From assembly GCA_011754535.1 (NCBI GenBank), contig JAAQVN010000001.1:558001-622000 (forward strand): a DNA stretch of 64,000 nt, read 5' to 3'. A program made the translations under genes and the position numbers. The notes beneath the pieces were generated by a model. It was not told the DNA's origin. It saw only the letters and a program-made list of their open reading frames with translations, and ran no database searches. Source of the stretch: Enterobacter asburiae (lineage in GTDB: Bacteria > Pseudomonadota > Gammaproteobacteria > Enterobacterales > Enterobacteriaceae). Of this stretch, positions 1-9,726 are shown one piece after another; the first letter of the stretch is position 1, and the number at the start of each line of letters is the position of its first letter.

Positions 1-408
1 CAGCGCGGCTGGCTACGCCCGATCCCCCGTAAAGAGCAAAACGCGATCGCCGAGCGCTTTATACGCCAGCTCGGCATCCGCACCCCGAGCGCGGAACAGC
101 CGATTGAGTTCCTCTCCGGCGGTAACCAGCAGAAGGTGCTGCTCTCCCGCTGGCTGCTGACCAAACCCCAGTTCCTGATCCTCGACGAGCCGACGCGCGG
201 TATCGACGTGGGCGCGCACGCCGAAATTATCCGGCTTATCGAAACGCTCTGTGCGGACGGGCTGGCCCTGCTGGTTATTTCGTCCGAGCTGGAAGAGCTG
301 GTGGGCTATGCCGATCGCGTCATTATCATGCGCGATCGCAAACAGGTGGCAGAGATCCCGCTGGATAAGCTGTCCGTTCCGGCAATCATGAATGCCATCG
401 CGGCGTAA
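1..408 (+). CDS. ytfR: Galactofuranose ABC transporter ATP-binding protein, C-terminal part
   Basis: This is the last 135 codons of a sugar ABC transporter ATPase of the two-cassette type; the start lies outside the window. The second nucleotide-binding domain is visible: an ABC signature LSGGNQQK, Walker B FLILDEPT, and a D-loop/H-loop region ending in VISSELEELVGYADRV. The family energises uptake of galactofuranose in E. coli (YtfQRT-YjfF), with a periplasmic binding protein and two permeases. The stop codon lies 13 bp before the ytfT ATG, so the genes form one operon. Identity rests on the neighbours ytfT and yjfF and on close similarity to E. coli YtfR as recalled. Confidence 0.95.
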   Translation, partial: QRGWLRPIPRKEQNAIAERFIRQLGIRTPSAEQPIEFLSGGNQQKVLLSRWLLTKPQFLILDEPTRGIDVGAHAEIIRLIETLCADGLALLVISSELEELVGYADRVIIMRDRKQVAEIPLDKLSVPAIMNAIAA

Positions 409-421
409 GGAGTGAATCGTG

Positions 422-1444
422 ATGTCCCGTTCGCTTTCGCAAACCGGTGAGTCAAAGCGCCGCTTTAGCTGGCCAACCGGCACGCCGCAAATTGCGGCGC
501 TGCTGGTCGTGCTGCTGGTAGATAGCCTTGTCGCACCGCATTTCTTCCAGATCGTCGTGCAGGATGGCCGCCTGTTTGGCAGCCCGATCGATATTTTAAA
601 CCGTGCTGCGCCCGTGGCGCTGCTGGCGATTGGGATGACGCTGGTGATCGCCACCGGCGGGATTGACCTCTCCGTCGGCGCGGTAATGGCAATCGCCGGC
701 GCTACCGCTGCCTCCATGACCGTGGCCGGACACAGCCTGCCGGTGGTACTGCTGGCGGCATTGGGCACCGGGGTGCTGGCCGGACTATGGAACGGCATTC
801 TGGTCGCGGTGCTGAAAATTCAGCCCTTTGTCGCCACCCTTATCTTAATGGTGGCCGGACGCGGGGTGGCGCAGCTGATTACCTCCGGACAGATTGTCAC
901 CTTTAACTCGCCGAGCCTGGCGTGGATCGGCAGCGGCAACCTCCTGTTCTTCCCGACACCGGTGATCGTTGCGCTGGTCACGTTAGTGGTGTTCTGGCTC
1001 TTCACCCGCAAAACGGCTCTCGGCATGTTCATTGAGGCGGTGGGGATCAACATTCGCGCCGCGCGCAACGCCGGGGTCAACACCCGGCTGATGGTGATGC
1101 TGACCTACGTGCTGAGCGGCGTGTGTGCCGCCATCGCCGGGGTCATCGTCGCGGCAGATATCCGCGGGGCCGATGCCAACAACGCCGGGCTCTGGCTGGA
1201 GCTGGACGCGATCCTCGCGGTGGTGATCGGCGGCGGGTCGCTAATGGGCGGGCGTTTTAACCTGCTGCTCTCGGTGATTGGCGCGCTGATCATTCAGGGC
1301 ATGAACACCGGGATCCTGCTTTCGGGGTTCCAGCCGGAACTCAACCAGGTGGTAAAAGCGGTGGTCGTGCTTTGCGTGCTGATCGTCCAGTCGCCGCGCT
1401 TTGTCAGCATCATTAAGGGGATCCGTGGCCATGATAAAACGTAA
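422..1444 (+). CDS. ytfT: Galactofuranose ABC transporter permease YtfT
   Basis: Inner-membrane permease of the AraH/RbsC family, 340 residues, about ten hydrophobic segments. It carries the family's characteristic GMTLVIATGGIDLSVGAV loop near residue 75 and the VVIGGGSLMGGRF segment near 270. It pairs with YjfF to form the channel served by the YtfR ATPase. The sequence matches E. coli YtfT almost throughout. A GTG lies one codon upstream of the chosen ATG; the AAGGAG at 408-413 is better spaced for the ATG at 422. The 3' end overlaps yjfF by 14 bp, which suggests translational coupling. Confidence 0.95.
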   Translation: MSRSLSQTGESKRRFSWPTGTPQIAALLVVLLVDSLVAPHFFQIVVQDGRLFGSPIDILNRAAPVALLAIGMTLVIATGGIDLSVGAVMAIAGATAASMTVAGHSLPVVLLAALGTGVLAGLWNGILVAVLKIQPFVATLILMVAGRGVAQLITSGQIVTFNSPSLAWIGSGNLLFFPTPVIVALVTLVVFWLFTRKTALGMFIEAVGINIRAARNAGVNTRLMVMLTYVLSGVCAAIAGVIVAADIRGADANNAGLWLELDAILAVVIGGGSLMGGRFNLLLSVIGALIIQGMNTGILLSGFQPELNQVVKAVVVLCVLIVQSPRFVSIIKGIRGHDKT

Positions 1445-2432
1445 TTTACCGTTAACGATCACGCTGGGCGTGTTTGTGCTGGGGTATCTCTACTGCCTCA
1501 CTCAATTCCCCGGTTTTGCCTCGACGCGCGTGATCTGCAATATCCTGACCGATAACGCCTTTTTAGGCATCATCGCGGTCGGGATGACCTTTGTGATCCT
1601 CTCCGGCGGGATCGATCTCTCCGTCGGCTCGGTGATCGCGTTTACGGGCGTATTCCTCGCGAAGGCGATCGGCTTCTGGGGCATCTCTCCGCTGGTGGCG
1701 TTTCCGCTGGTGCTGGCGATGGGCTGCGCGTTTGGCGCTTTTATGGGGCTGCTGATCGACGCGTTAAAAATCCCGGCGTTTATCATTACCCTCGCGGGAA
1801 TGTTCTTCCTGCGCGGGGTGAGCTATCTGGTGTCGGAAGAGTCGATTCCGATTAACCATCCGGTGTATGACACGCTCTCCAGCCTGGCGTGGAAAATTCC
1901 CGGCGGCGGTCGCCTCAGCGCAATGGGGCTGCTGATGCTGGGCGTGGTAGTGATTGGCATCTTCCTCGCTCACCGCACCCGGTTCGGCAATCAGGTTTAC
2001 GCCATCGGCGGCAACGCTACGTCGGCAAACCTGATGGGGATCTCGACCCGCAGCACCACCATCCGCATCTATATGCTCTCGACAGGCCTGGCGACGCTGG
2101 CGGGTATCGTCTTCTCGGTGTATACCCAGGCGGGCTATGCCCTTGCAGGCGTGGGCGTTGAGCTGGATGCGATTGCTTCTGTGGTTATCGGCGGCACGCT
2201 GCTCAGCGGCGGGGTAGGAACGGTGCTGGGGACGCTGTTCGGCGTGGCGATCCAGGGGCTGATTCAGACCTATATCAACTTCGACGGCACGCTCAGTTCA
2301 TGGTGGACGAAGATCGCCATCGGCATTCTGCTGTTTATTTTTATCGCGCTCCAGCGCGGCCTGACGGTGCTCTGGGAGAACCGTCAAAGCTCGCCTGTTA
2401 CCCGCGTAAACACATCAGTAACAGAGCGATAA
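1431..2432 (+). CDS. yjfF: Galactofuranose ABC transporter permease YjfF
   Basis: Second permease subunit of the galactofuranose importer, 333 residues. It is strongly hydrophobic, with the paralogous motif GMTFVILSGGIDLSVGSV near residue 50 and VVIGGTLLSGGVGTVLG near 250. The start MIKRNLPLTI agrees with E. coli YjfF; an in-frame extension of ten codons upstream lies inside ytfT and is not used. It is the last gene of the ytfQRT-yjfF operon. No clear terminator follows, and the next gene has its own promoter. Confidence 0.95.
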   Translation: MIKRNLPLTITLGVFVLGYLYCLTQFPGFASTRVICNILTDNAFLGIIAVGMTFVILSGGIDLSVGSVIAFTGVFLAKAIGFWGISPLVAFPLVLAMGCAFGAFMGLLIDALKIPAFIITLAGMFFLRGVSYLVSEESIPINHPVYDTLSSLAWKIPGGGRLSAMGLLMLGVVVIGIFLAHRTRFGNQVYAIGGNATSANLMGISTRSTTIRIYMLSTGLATLAGIVFSVYTQAGYALAGVGVELDAIASVVIGGTLLSGGVGTVLGTLFGVAIQGLIQTYINFDGTLSSWWTKIAIGILLFIFIALQRGLTVLWENRQSSPVTRVNTSVTER

Positions 2433-2454
2433 TACGCTGAATTTGCTTAAAGTC

Positions 2455-2481
2455 TAAACATTTACCGGTAGCGGCCGATAC
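2455..2481 (+). promoter_or_regulatory. Candidate sigma-28 (FliA) promoter of the chemoreceptor gene
   Basis: TAAACATT, 11 bases, then GCCGATAC. The sigma-28 consensus is TAAAGTTT-N11-GCCGATAA, so the -10 matches 7 of 8 and the -35 core TAAA is intact with exact spacing. It lies 44 bp upstream of a methyl-accepting chemotaxis gene, the expected target of FliA in enterobacteria. Confidence 0.75.
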
Positions 2482-2525
2482 TCTTCTTTTATGCCCAGAA
2501 ATATCTCGCTACCGGAAATAATATC

Positions 2526-4097
2526 ATGCTTAAAACGCTATCGATTCGTACCGGCTTGCTCTCTTTACTGGCCGTTATGACCCTTCTGCTGCTGATTGTC
2601 AGCGGCATCGGCATTTATGCCCTCACACAGAGTTCTTCTTCACTGCAGCGCATTAATCACCTTCAGGGTGAGCAGATGGTGCAGCTTAATTCAGGCTATA
2701 CGCTGATCCTGCGCGCGCGCAATGAGGCGGGTCAGGCCGTCCGGATGATGGAAATCGGCATGCTGGACGATGCGGCCAAAGCGGTAAAAAACATCAATCA
2801 GGAAGTTGCCCTGGCCCAGAAAACGCTGAAAGGCGTGATTGACGGCGGCGTGGCTGACGAGCAGGGGCAGCAGCTCCTCGATAAAGTCGCGGCCAGCCTG
2901 GCGACGTATAACCAGCAGGGGATCGGCCCGATGCTGAAAACCCTGAATGACCAGAGCGCGGACAGCTATTACGATCTGCTGGAGAACACGCTAATCCCGG
3001 TAGCGAAGCAGTTTGATAACGATATGCAGGCGTTTCAAAAATGGAGCGAAGTGCGAGGTCAGGCGGAAGTGAGCGCTGTGCAGGCGAGCAAAACCCGCGT
3101 GCTGATCCTGATTATCGTCGCCGCGCTGCTGACGGCGGGCATTATCGTGCTCGCCTGGCTGGTGCTGCGCCATATGCTGCTTAAGCCGCTGTCGGCCTCC
3201 ATTGCGCAGCTGGAGAACGTGGCGGCGGGGGACTTAACCCATACGCTGAATGCGCCGGCGAGCCAGGAGTTTAACCGCCTCAACGCGGCGATAGAGGAGA
3301 TGCGCCAGTCTCTGATGAGCTCGGTTATGCGGGTACGCGATGCCAGCTCGCAAATTGACACCGGCAGCCGCGAGCTGACGGCGGGGAACCGGGATCTTGC
3401 CGAGCGCACCGAATCTACCGCCACGTCGCTGGAGCAGACCGCCGCCAGCATGGAGCAGATCACCGCGACGGTGAAGCTCAACGCCGATAATGCCGAGCAG
3501 GCGCACCAGCTGGCGAAGTCCGTTTCCGACACCGCCGATCACGGCAGCGAAATGGTCTGCTACGTGATTGAAAAAATGCGCGATATTTCAGGCAGCTCGG
3601 CGCGCATCGCCGACATCCTGAGCGTGATCGACGGTATTGCCTTCCAGACCAACATTCTGGCGCTCAACGCCTCCGTGGAAGCGGCGCGCGCGGGCGAGCA
3701 GGGACGCGGGTTTGCCGTCGTCGCGGGTGAAGTCCGCAACCTTGCCAGCCGCAGCGCCGACGCGGCGAAAGAGATCCGCTCGCTTATCAGTGATTCGCAG
3801 ACCCACGTTAACGAGGGCAGCGAGCTGGCCCAGCAGGCGGGTGAAACGATGGATGAGATCGCAACAGAAGTGCTGCGCATGACTAAACTGATGCGCGAAA
3901 TTGCCACCGCGTCTCAGGAGCAGAGCCGCGGCATTGAGCAGGTGAATATTGCGGTGAATCAGATGGACGAAACCGCGCAGCAGAATGCGGCGCTGGTGCA
4001 GCAATCCTCCGCCGCGACCCGCTCCCTTGAGGAGCAGTCGCGTCAGCTGATGGAAGCCATGTCATCGTTCAAAGTGACGGCTCAGACTGCGGCATAA
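2526..4097 (+). CDS. Methyl-accepting chemotaxis protein
   Basis: Transmembrane chemoreceptor of 523 residues. TM1 is at about residues 10-31, a periplasmic four-helix-bundle sensor at 32-190 (containing LILRARNEAGQAVRMMEIG), TM2 at 191-212, a HAMP linker at 213-265, and the cytoplasmic coiled-coil signalling domain after that. The conserved tip is present (IDGIAFQTNILALNASVEAA). The C-terminus ends SSFKVTAQTAA and lacks the NWETF-type pentapeptide that recruits CheR and CheB in Tar and Tsr, so it resembles the low-abundance receptors Trg and Tap. The ligand cannot be read from the sequence. Transcription probably starts from the sigma-28 promoter at 2455-2481. The gene is absent between yjfF and fbp in E. 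coli, so it is an insertion. Confidence 0.93.
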   Translation: MLKTLSIRTGLLSLLAVMTLLLLIVSGIGIYALTQSSSSLQRINHLQGEQMVQLNSGYTLILRARNEAGQAVRMMEIGMLDDAAKAVKNINQEVALAQKTLKGVIDGGVADEQGQQLLDKVAASLATYNQQGIGPMLKTLNDQSADSYYDLLENTLIPVAKQFDNDMQAFQKWSEVRGQAEVSAVQASKTRVLILIIVAALLTAGIIVLAWLVLRHMLLKPLSASIAQLENVAAGDLTHTLNAPASQEFNRLNAAIEEMRQSLMSSVMRVRDASSQIDTGSRELTAGNRDLAERTESTATSLEQTAASMEQITATVKLNADNAEQAHQLAKSVSDTADHGSEMVCYVIEKMRDISGSSARIADILSVIDGIAFQTNILALNASVEAARAGEQGRGFAVVAGEVRNLASRSADAAKEIRSLISDSQTHVNEGSELAQQAGETMDEIATEVLRMTKLMREIATASQEQSRGIEQVNIAVNQMDETAQQNAALVQQSSAATRSLEEQSRQLMEAMSSFKVTAQTAA

Positions 4098-4425
4098 TAT
4101 TCCCCGGCCCCGGTGCATTCTGTGCCGGGGTTTTATTCCTCGCGGAATTTACCGCCGCAATATTATCGTGAATATCACCCATTAATATTTCCAGCGAGCT
4201 GGTTAACGCTAACGCTTTTTCCGTCGGTTCAAGATATAAACCTTTTCGGGAAAATAAAGACTCATCAAACAGTTGATTAAAGCGTTTCAACGCCAGGCTC
4301 ACCGCAGGACGGGACATCTCCAGGCGCAAAGAGGCTTTTGCCATACTGCCGCAGCGGACGACTTCAATAAATACAGGAATAAGGTTTAAATCAATGCCGG
4401 TATTAGCCCGGGAATAATTTTTCAT
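4069..4425 (-). pseudogene. LysR-family regulator remnant (DNA-binding domain only)
   Basis: From an ATG at 4425 the frame encodes 118 residues. Residues 9-70 are a typical LysR winged-helix DNA-binding domain (LNLIPVFIEVVRCGSMAKAS, RPAVSLALKRF, FSRKGLYLEPTEKA). A normal LysR protein is about 300 residues with a large inducer-binding domain, which is absent. The last 20 or so residues are encoded by the terminator hairpin and the 3' end of the convergent chemoreceptor gene, so this is read-through of a truncated gene rather than a designed C-terminus. It may still make a small DNA-binding protein. I favour a remnant left when the chemoreceptor gene was inserted. Confidence 0.6.
4108..4134 (+). 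terminator. Rho-independent terminator after the chemoreceptor gene
   Basis: CCCCGG at 4108-4113 pairs with CCGGGG at 4125-4130 and is followed by TTTT. It lies 11 bp after the stop codon. Confidence 0.75.
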
Positions 4426-4542
4426 TGCAGTTCTGCTCCAGGAAATAATTGTCAAACTGTTATGGAAATAATGCAGGAGCAGGGGTGAATATTAAAGCGT
4501 GTTTTTTATAAACACTTATACGGTAAAATATATAAATGTGTC

Positions 4543-4563
4543 GGGGAGCCTGACTGGCTCCCC
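4543..4563 (-). terminator. Hairpin downstream of fbp
   Basis: GGGGAGCC, a TGACT loop, then GGCTCCCC, starting 12 bp after the fbp stop codon. The T-run on the minus strand is weak, so its efficiency is uncertain. Confidence 0.55.
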
Positions 4564-4575
4564 GGGGGAGGGGGA

Positions 4576-5574
4576 TTACGCGTCCGGGTACTCACGGATA
4601 AAACGTTCAACGTCTTCAACCATGTGGTTGTTGCCGACGAAGAATGAACGGCGCTGGTGAAGGCTTTCCGGCACGATATCCAGAATACGCTCTTTACCGT
4701 CGCTCGCCTTACCGCCCGCCTGTTCGGCCAGGAACGCCATCGGGTTGCATTCGTACAGCAGACGCAGCTTCCCGTCCGGGTGGCTGGCGGTGCTTGGGTA
4801 AAGGTAGATACCGCCTTTCAGCAGGTTACGGTGGAAATCCGCGACCAGAGAGCCAATATAGCGGGACGTGTAAGGGCGCTGGGTCGCTTTATCTTCTTCC
4901 TGACAGAATTTGATGTACTTCTTCACGCCGTTCGGGAAGCGGATGTAGTTGCCTTCGTTGATGGAGTAGGTGTTGCCTTTCTCCGGGAAGCGCATGCGTT
5001 CCTGGCTCAGGCAGAAAACGCCCAGTGACGGATCGTACGTAAAGGCGTGAACCCCGCACCCGGTGGTATACACCAGCATGGTGGAGGAGCCATAAACGAC
5101 GTAACCGGCTGCAACCTGATTAATGCCAGGCTGCAGGAAATCTTCTTCGGTCACCGGCGTGCCAACAGGCGTGACGCGGCGGTAGATGGAGAAAATGGTA
5201 CCGACAGAAACGTTAACGTCGATGTTGGAGGAGCCGTCGAGCGGATCCATCAGAACAACGTATTTAGCGTGTTCACACCCTTCGAAAACAACAATTTCAT
5301 CTTCTTCTTCAGAGGCGATACCCGCAACGATGTCGCGCGCGCGCAGTGCAGCTTTCAGTTTTTCATTTGCGAACAGATCGAGTTTCTGCTGAACCTCGCC
5401 CTGAACGTTTTCGGCACCGCTGGCACCCAGGATATCGACCAGACCGGCCTTGTTGATATCACGGTGGATGATCTTAGCGCCCAGCTTTATTGCCGACAGC
5501 AAAGCAGTGAGTTCACCCGTAGCATGAGAGAACTCGTGCTGCTTTTCGACAATAAATTCACCTAACGTTTTCAT
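4576..5574 (-). CDS. fbp: Fructose-1,6-bisphosphatase class 1
   Basis: Hydrolyses fructose 1,6-bisphosphate to fructose 6-phosphate in gluconeogenesis, in the cytoplasm. The 332 residues match E. coli Fbp at nearly every position. The metal-binding phosphatase motif [20 protein letters not shown] is present near residue 110, and the substrate and AMP sites of class 1 enzymes are intact. The start [15 protein letters not shown] follows the known protein; an upstream in-frame ATG 15 codons earlier is rejected. It is divergent from mpl, with about 200 bp between them, as in E. coli. Confidence 0.98.
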   Translation of the reverse strand: MKTLGEFIVEKQHEFSHATGELTALLSAIKLGAKIIHRDINKAGLVDILGASGAENVQGEVQQKLDLFANEKLKAALRARDIVAGIASEEEDEIVVFEGCEHAKYVVLMDPLDGSSNIDVNVSVGTIFSIYRRVTPVGTPVTEEDFLQPGINQVAAGYVVYGSSTMLVYTTGCGVHAFTYDPSLGVFCLSQERMRFPEKGNTYSINEGNYIRFPNGVKKYIKFCQEEDKATQRPYTSRYIGSLVADFHRNLLKGGIYLYPSTASHPDGKLRLLYECNPMAFLAEQAGGKASDGKERILDIVPESLHQRRSFFVGNNHMVEDVERFIREYPDA

Positions 5575-5771
5575 AACACTTTCCCTGCATCTTTGTGAGT
5601 AGAGCGATTGTATGTTCACTAAAACGACTAAAGCCCAACAATCTTAACAAATATTCAAATAGTAGCGCAGAGGTGAATCGCGCCAGCAACATACGGATTT
5701 ACCTGAAATGCGTTTCACAGCCGCTAACATGTGAGTAAAATGTGCGCCACATTGAAGAAGGATAGTGACGT

Positions 5772-7151
5772 ATGCGCATTCATATATTGGGGATTTGTGG
5801 CACTTTCATGGGCGGACTGGCAATGCTGGCGCGCTCGCTGGGCCATGAAGTGACAGGTTCGGACGCCAATGTGTATCCGCCGATGAGCACGCTTCTGGAA
5901 AAACAGGGCATCTCGCTAATTCAGGGCTACGATGCCAGCCAGCTGGATCCCGAGCCGGATCTGGTCATTATTGGCAACGCCATGACCCGCGGTAACCCGT
6001 GCGTTGAAGCGGTGCTGGAACGCAATATTCCGTTCATGTCCGGCCCGCAGTGGCTGCATGACTTCGTGCTGCGCGACCGTTGGGTAGTTGCCGTGGCCGG
6101 TACCCACGGAAAAACCACTACCGCCGGCATGGCGACCTGGATCCTCGAAGCCTGCGGCTACAAGCCGGGCTTTGTGATCGGCGGCGTGCCGGGTAACTTC
6201 GACGTCTCTGCGCGTCTTGGCGACAGCCCGTTCTTTGTGATTGAAGCGGATGAATACGACTGCGCATTCTTCGACAAGCGCTCCAAGTTCGTGCATTACT
6301 GCCCGCGCACGCTGATCCTCAACAACCTTGAGTTCGATCACGCGGACATCTTTGACGATCTGAAAGCGATTCAGAAACAGTTCCACCATCTGGTGCGCAT
6401 TGTTCCGGGTCAGGGCCGCATCATCCTGCCGGAGAACGACATCAACCTGAAGCAGACCATGGCGATGGGCTGCTGGAGCGAGCAGGAGCTGGTGGGCGAG
6501 CAGGGCCACTGGCAGGCGAAAAAGCTCAACGCGGATGCCTCCGAGTGGGAAGTGCTGCTCGACGGTGAAAAAGTGGGCGAGGTGAAGTGGGGCCTGGTGG
6601 GCGAGCACAACATGCACAACGGCCTGATGGCGATTGCTGCGGCGCGCCACGTGGGCGTGCTGCCTGCGGATGCCGCTAATGCGCTCGGCTCGTTCATTAA
6701 CGCCCGCCGCCGCCTGGAACTGCGCGGCGAAGCGAATGGCGTGACGGTCTATGACGATTTCGCGCACCACCCGACCGCCATTCTGGCGACGCTTGCCGCG
6801 TTACGCGGCAAGGTTGGCGGTACCGCGCGCATTCTGGCGGTGCTGGAACCGCGCTCAAACACCATGAAAATGGGCATTTGCAAAGACGACCTCGCACCGT
6901 CCCTGGGACGTGCCGACGAAGTCTTCCTGCTGCAGCCGCAGCATATTCCGTGGCAGGTGGCTGAAGTGGCGGATGCCTGCATTCAGCCTGCGCACTGGAG
7001 TGCGGACGTGGATGTGCTCGCGGATATGGTGGTGAAAGCGGCTCAGCCTGGCGATCACATTCTGGTGATGAGCAACGGCGGGTTCGGTGGGATCCATCAG
7101 AAGCTGCTGGACGGTCTGGCGAAGAAAGCGGAAGCGGCGGCTGCAGAGTAA
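5772..7151 (+). CDS. mpl: UDP-N-acetylmuramate:L-Ala-gamma-D-Glu-meso-DAP ligase
   Basis: Murein-recycling ligase, 459 residues. It joins the tripeptide recovered from peptidoglycan turnover to UDP-N-acetylmuramic acid, bypassing MurC, MurD and MurE. Mur ligase architecture is clear: N-terminal Rossmann domain beginning IHILGICGTFMGGLA, central P-loop GTHGKTTTAGMATWI near residue 110, and a C-terminal domain with YDDFAHHPTAI and LEPRSNTMKMG. Alanine-rich C-terminal tail. It is monocistronic and ends next to a REP element. Confidence 0.98.
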   Translation: MRIHILGICGTFMGGLAMLARSLGHEVTGSDANVYPPMSTLLEKQGISLIQGYDASQLDPEPDLVIIGNAMTRGNPCVEAVLERNIPFMSGPQWLHDFVLRDRWVVAVAGTHGKTTTAGMATWILEACGYKPGFVIGGVPGNFDVSARLGDSPFFVIEADEYDCAFFDKRSKFVHYCPRTLILNNLEFDHADIFDDLKAIQKQFHHLVRIVPGQGRIILPENDINLKQTMAMGCWSEQELVGEQGHWQAKKLNADASEWEVLLDGEKVGEVKWGLVGEHNMHNGLMAIAAARHVGVLPADAANALGSFINARRRLELRGEANGVTVYDDFAHHPTAILATLAALRGKVGGTARILAVLEPRSNTMKMGICKDDLAPSLGRADEVFLLQPQHIPWQVAEVADACIQPAHWSADVDVLADMVVKAAQPGDHILVMSNGGFGGIHQKLLDGLAKKAEAAAAE

Positions 7152-7157
7152 AAAAAA

Positions 7158-7188
7158 GCCCGGTGGCGCTAGCGCTTACCGGGCCTAC
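7158..7188. repeat. Classical REP element
   Basis: GCCCGGTGGCGCT followed by CTTACCGGGCCTAC, the enterobacterial REP pattern. It forms a hairpin between GCCCGGT at 7158-7164 and ACCGGGC at 7178-7184. The A-run at 7151-7157 gives a T-run on the minus strand, so it may also end darP transcripts. Confidence 0.75.
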
Positions 7189-7203
7189 TTTCCCGTGTTT
7201 TCT

Positions 7204-7240
7204 CCCTCGCCCCTCCGGGGAGAGGGCTGGGGTGAGGGGA
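7204..7240. repeat. CCCTC/GAGGG intergenic hairpin repeat, copy 1
   Basis: A GC-rich palindromic unit (CCCTCGCCCCTCCGGGG then AGAGGGCTGGGGTGAGGGG). This is a divergent copy of an element found at eight further intergenic sites in this window. It lies between the convergent mpl and darP genes, immediately after the REP element. Confidence 0.75.
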
Positions 7241-7245
7241 AGAGA

Positions 7246-7797
7246 TTACTCGCCGTTCTCAGACAGCTCGCGCAGATACTGGAAAATCAGGCGCGCGGAC
7301 TTCGGCGGCTTATTCCCTTCTTTCTCTTTCTTCGCGTTGCGGATCAAAGAACGCAGCTGCTGGCGGTCGGCATCCGGCCACAGGTTCAGTACTTCCGGTA
7401 CTGCATCATCACCCTGTTCAATCAGACGATCGCGGATCTGCTCCAACTTATGGAACAGCGCAACCTGCTGGTTGTGGCGGTTTTTCAGCTTGTCCAGCGC
7501 CTGACGGATCGGATCCACGTCGCGCTGACGCAGCATTTTACCGATAAGCTGAAGCTGGCGACGACGGCCTTCTTTTTTGATTTTCTGTGCCAGTTCAATG
7601 GCATCACGCAGATCTTGGTCGAGCGGGATCTTGTCCAGCGCGTTTTTACCCAGTTCTACCATTTCTGCGCCAAGCTGTTTTAACTCTTCGGCGTCACGTT
7701 TAATTTCACTTTTACTGACCCAGATGATCTCATCATCTTCGTCTTCGATGTCATCACCGGGAACGTCGTCGAGCCAGTCTTCGGGCTGCTTAGTCAT
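7246..7797 (-). CDS. darP: 50S ribosomal subunit biogenesis factor DarP (YjgA)
   Basis: Small acidic and basic helical protein of 183 residues that associates with late 50S precursors in E. coli. It begins [23 protein letters not shown], an acidic N-terminus, followed by a long helical region rich in Lys, Arg, Glu and Gln ([20 protein letters not shown]). Length and sequence match E. coli YjgA. It is divergent from pmbA with 95 bp between start codons, as in E. coli. Confidence 0.96.
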   Translation of the reverse strand: MTKQPEDWLDDVPGDDIEDEDDEIIWVSKSEIKRDAEELKQLGAEMVELGKNALDKIPLDQDLRDAIELAQKIKKEGRRRQLQLIGKMLRQRDVDPIRQALDKLKNRHNQQVALFHKLEQIRDRLIEQGDDAVPEVLNLWPDADRQQLRSLIRNAKKEKEGNKPPKSARLIFQYLRELSENGE

Positions 7798-7892
7798 GTC
7801 AGGCTCCTTAAAAAAAGAGGCTAATGTTACCAGTTAAGACGCGCACTGAAAAACGGTTCTCTGTTAGACTTCACTTAACTCTCTCTTACAGT

Positions 7893-9245
7893 ATGGCATT
7901 TGCGATGAAAGTAACCTCACAAGTTGAAGCGCAGCGTAAGATTCTGGAAGAAGCCGTCTCCACCGCGCTGACGCTCGCTTCAGGTAAATCAGATGGCGCC
8001 GAAGTGGCGGTCAGCAAAACCACCGGCATTAGCGTGAGCACCCGCTATGGCGAAGTGGAGAATGTAGAATTTAACAGCGATGGCGCGCTTGGGATCACGG
8101 TGTATCACCAGAATCGCAAAGGCAGCGCGTCATCCACCGATCTCAGCCCGGATGCCATTGCCCGTACGGTGCAGGCGGCGCTGGATATTGCCCGCTATAC
8201 CTCTCCGGATCCTTACGCAGGCGTGGCGGATAAAGAGCTGCTGGCGTTTGACGCGCCGGATCTCGATCTTTTCCACCCGGCGGAAGTGACGCCGGATGAA
8301 GCCATTGAACTGGCCGCGCGCGCCGAGCAGGCGTCATTGCAGGCTGACAAGCGCATCACCAATACCGAAGGCGGCAGCTTCAACAGCCACTACGGCATCA
8401 AAGTCTTCGGCAACAGCCACGGCATGCTGCAGGGCTACTGCTCAACCCGTCACTCGCTCTCCAGCTGCGTCATCGCCGAAGAGAACGGCGACATGGAGCG
8501 CGACTACGCCTATACCATTGGCCGCGCGCTGGGGGATTTGCAGTCTCCTGAGTGGGTGGGTAAAGAGTGTGCCGAACGCACGCTGTCTCGCTTGTCGCCG
8601 CGTAAACTCTCCACCATGAAGGCCCCGGTGATCTTTGCCAATGAAGTGGCGACCGGCCTGTTTGGCCATCTGGTGGGCGCTATCGCGGGCGGCTCGGTGT
8701 ACCGTAAATCGACCTTCCTGCTCGACTCGCTGGGCAAGCAGATCCTGCCGGAATGGCTGACGATTGAAGAGCACCCGCACCTGCTGAAAGGGCTGGCCTC
8801 CACGCCGTTCGACAGCGAAGGCGTACGCACGGAACGCCGCGATATCGTTAAAGACGGCATTCTGACCCAGTGGCTGCTGACCAACTACTCCGCGCGCAAG
8901 CTGGGGCTAAAAAGCACCGGACACGCGGGCGGCATCCACAACTGGCGCATTGCCGGTCAGGGCCTTAACTTCGAGCAAATGCTAAAAGAGATGGGCACCG
9001 GTCTGGTGGTCACCGAGCTGATGGGGCAGGGCGTGAGCGGCATCACCGGCGACTACTCGCGCGGTGCGGCAGGCTTCTGGGTCGAAAACGGCGAAATTCA
9101 GTATCCGGTGAGCGAAATTACCATCGCCGGCAACCTGAAGGACATGTGGCGCAATATCGTTACGGTCGGTAACGATATTGAAACACGTAGCAATATACAG
9201 TGTGGTTCTGTATTACTGCCGGAAATGAAAATCGCCGGCCAGTAA
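7893..9245 (+). CDS. pmbA: Metalloprotease subunit PmbA/TldE
   Basis: Subunit of the TldD/TldE protease complex, which matures the peptide antibiotic microcin B17 and degrades unfolded peptides such as CcdA. The 450 residues starting [16 protein letters not shown] match E. coli PmbA along the whole length. TldE is the partner that lacks the HExxxH zinc site of TldD, and none is seen here. The frame is open for 23 codons upstream, but that part overlaps the likely promoter and is not conserved. cybC follows 40 bp downstream. Confidence 0.97.
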   Translation: MAFAMKVTSQVEAQRKILEEAVSTALTLASGKSDGAEVAVSKTTGISVSTRYGEVENVEFNSDGALGITVYHQNRKGSASSTDLSPDAIARTVQAALDIARYTSPDPYAGVADKELLAFDAPDLDLFHPAEVTPDEAIELAARAEQASLQADKRITNTEGGSFNSHYGIKVFGNSHGMLQGYCSTRHSLSSCVIAEENGDMERDYAYTIGRALGDLQSPEWVGKECAERTLSRLSPRKLSTMKAPVIFANEVATGLFGHLVGAIAGGSVYRKSTFLLDSLGKQILPEWLTIEEHPHLLKGLASTPFDSEGVRTERRDIVKDGILTQWLLTNYSARKLGLKSTGHAGGIHNWRIAGQGLNFEQMLKEMGTGLVVTELMGQGVSGITGDYSRGAAGFWVENGEIQYPVSEITIAGNLKDMWRNIVTVGNDIETRSNIQCGSVLLPEMKIAGQ

Positions 9246-9285
9246 TACCCGAAAAGCGTTTTAATAATAAAAAAGGAAGTGAGCA

Positions 9286-9672
9286 ATGCGTAAACACCTG
9301 TTAGCGATCGTCGCGGCTTCAACGCTGGTTCTTGGCTCTTCTGCGTTTGCTGCCGATCTCGAAGACAACATGGACATCCTCAGTCAAAACCTGAAGATAG
9401 TGCAGAAAACGGACAATGCGGCCGAAATGAAAGGCGCACTGACCAAAATGCGTGAAGCGGCGCTGGACGCGCAAAAAGCGACCCCGCCAAAGCTGGAAAG
9501 CAAAGCGGCAGACAGCGCAGAGATGAAAGACTATCGCCACGGCTTTGACGTGCTGGTCGGTCAGATCGACGGTGCGCTGAAGCTGGCTAACGAAGGCAAA
9601 GTGAAGGAAGCCCAGGCGGCGGCTGACCAGTTTGTGGCGACGCGTAACACGTATCACAAGAAATATCGTTAA
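9286..9672 (+). CDS. cybC: Soluble cytochrome b562
   Basis: Periplasmic four-helix-bundle haem protein, 128 residues. A signal peptide of 22 residues ([20 protein letters not shown], cleavage after AFA) precedes the mature [10 protein letters not shown]. Both axial haem ligands are present: Met7 of the mature protein and the histidine in NTYHKKYR close to the C-terminus. Intact, unlike the disrupted copy in some E. coli strains. RBS AAGGAAG at 9272-9278. A strong terminator follows. Confidence 0.97.
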   Translation: MRKHLLAIVAASTLVLGSSAFAADLEDNMDILSQNLKIVQKTDNAAEMKGALTKMREAALDAQKATPPKLESKAADSAEMKDYRHGFDVLVGQIDGALKLANEGKVKEAQAAADQFVATRNTYHKKYR

Positions 9673-9699
9673 TCGATCGCGCATCTGACAAACAACCAG

Positions 9700-9726
9700 C
9701 GGGGGCCAGTGGCTCCCGTTTTTTTT
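9700..9726 (+). terminator. Rho-independent terminator of cybC
   Basis: CGGGGGCC, loop AGT, GGCTCCCG, then eight T residues. It separates the conserved pmbA-cybC unit from the inserted cluster downstream. Confidence 0.9.

Noticed and set aside
7087-7683. Open frame of 198 codons overlapping the mpl end and darP
   Set aside because: It runs through a REP element and a hairpin repeat and then antisense to darP; no RBS or domain.
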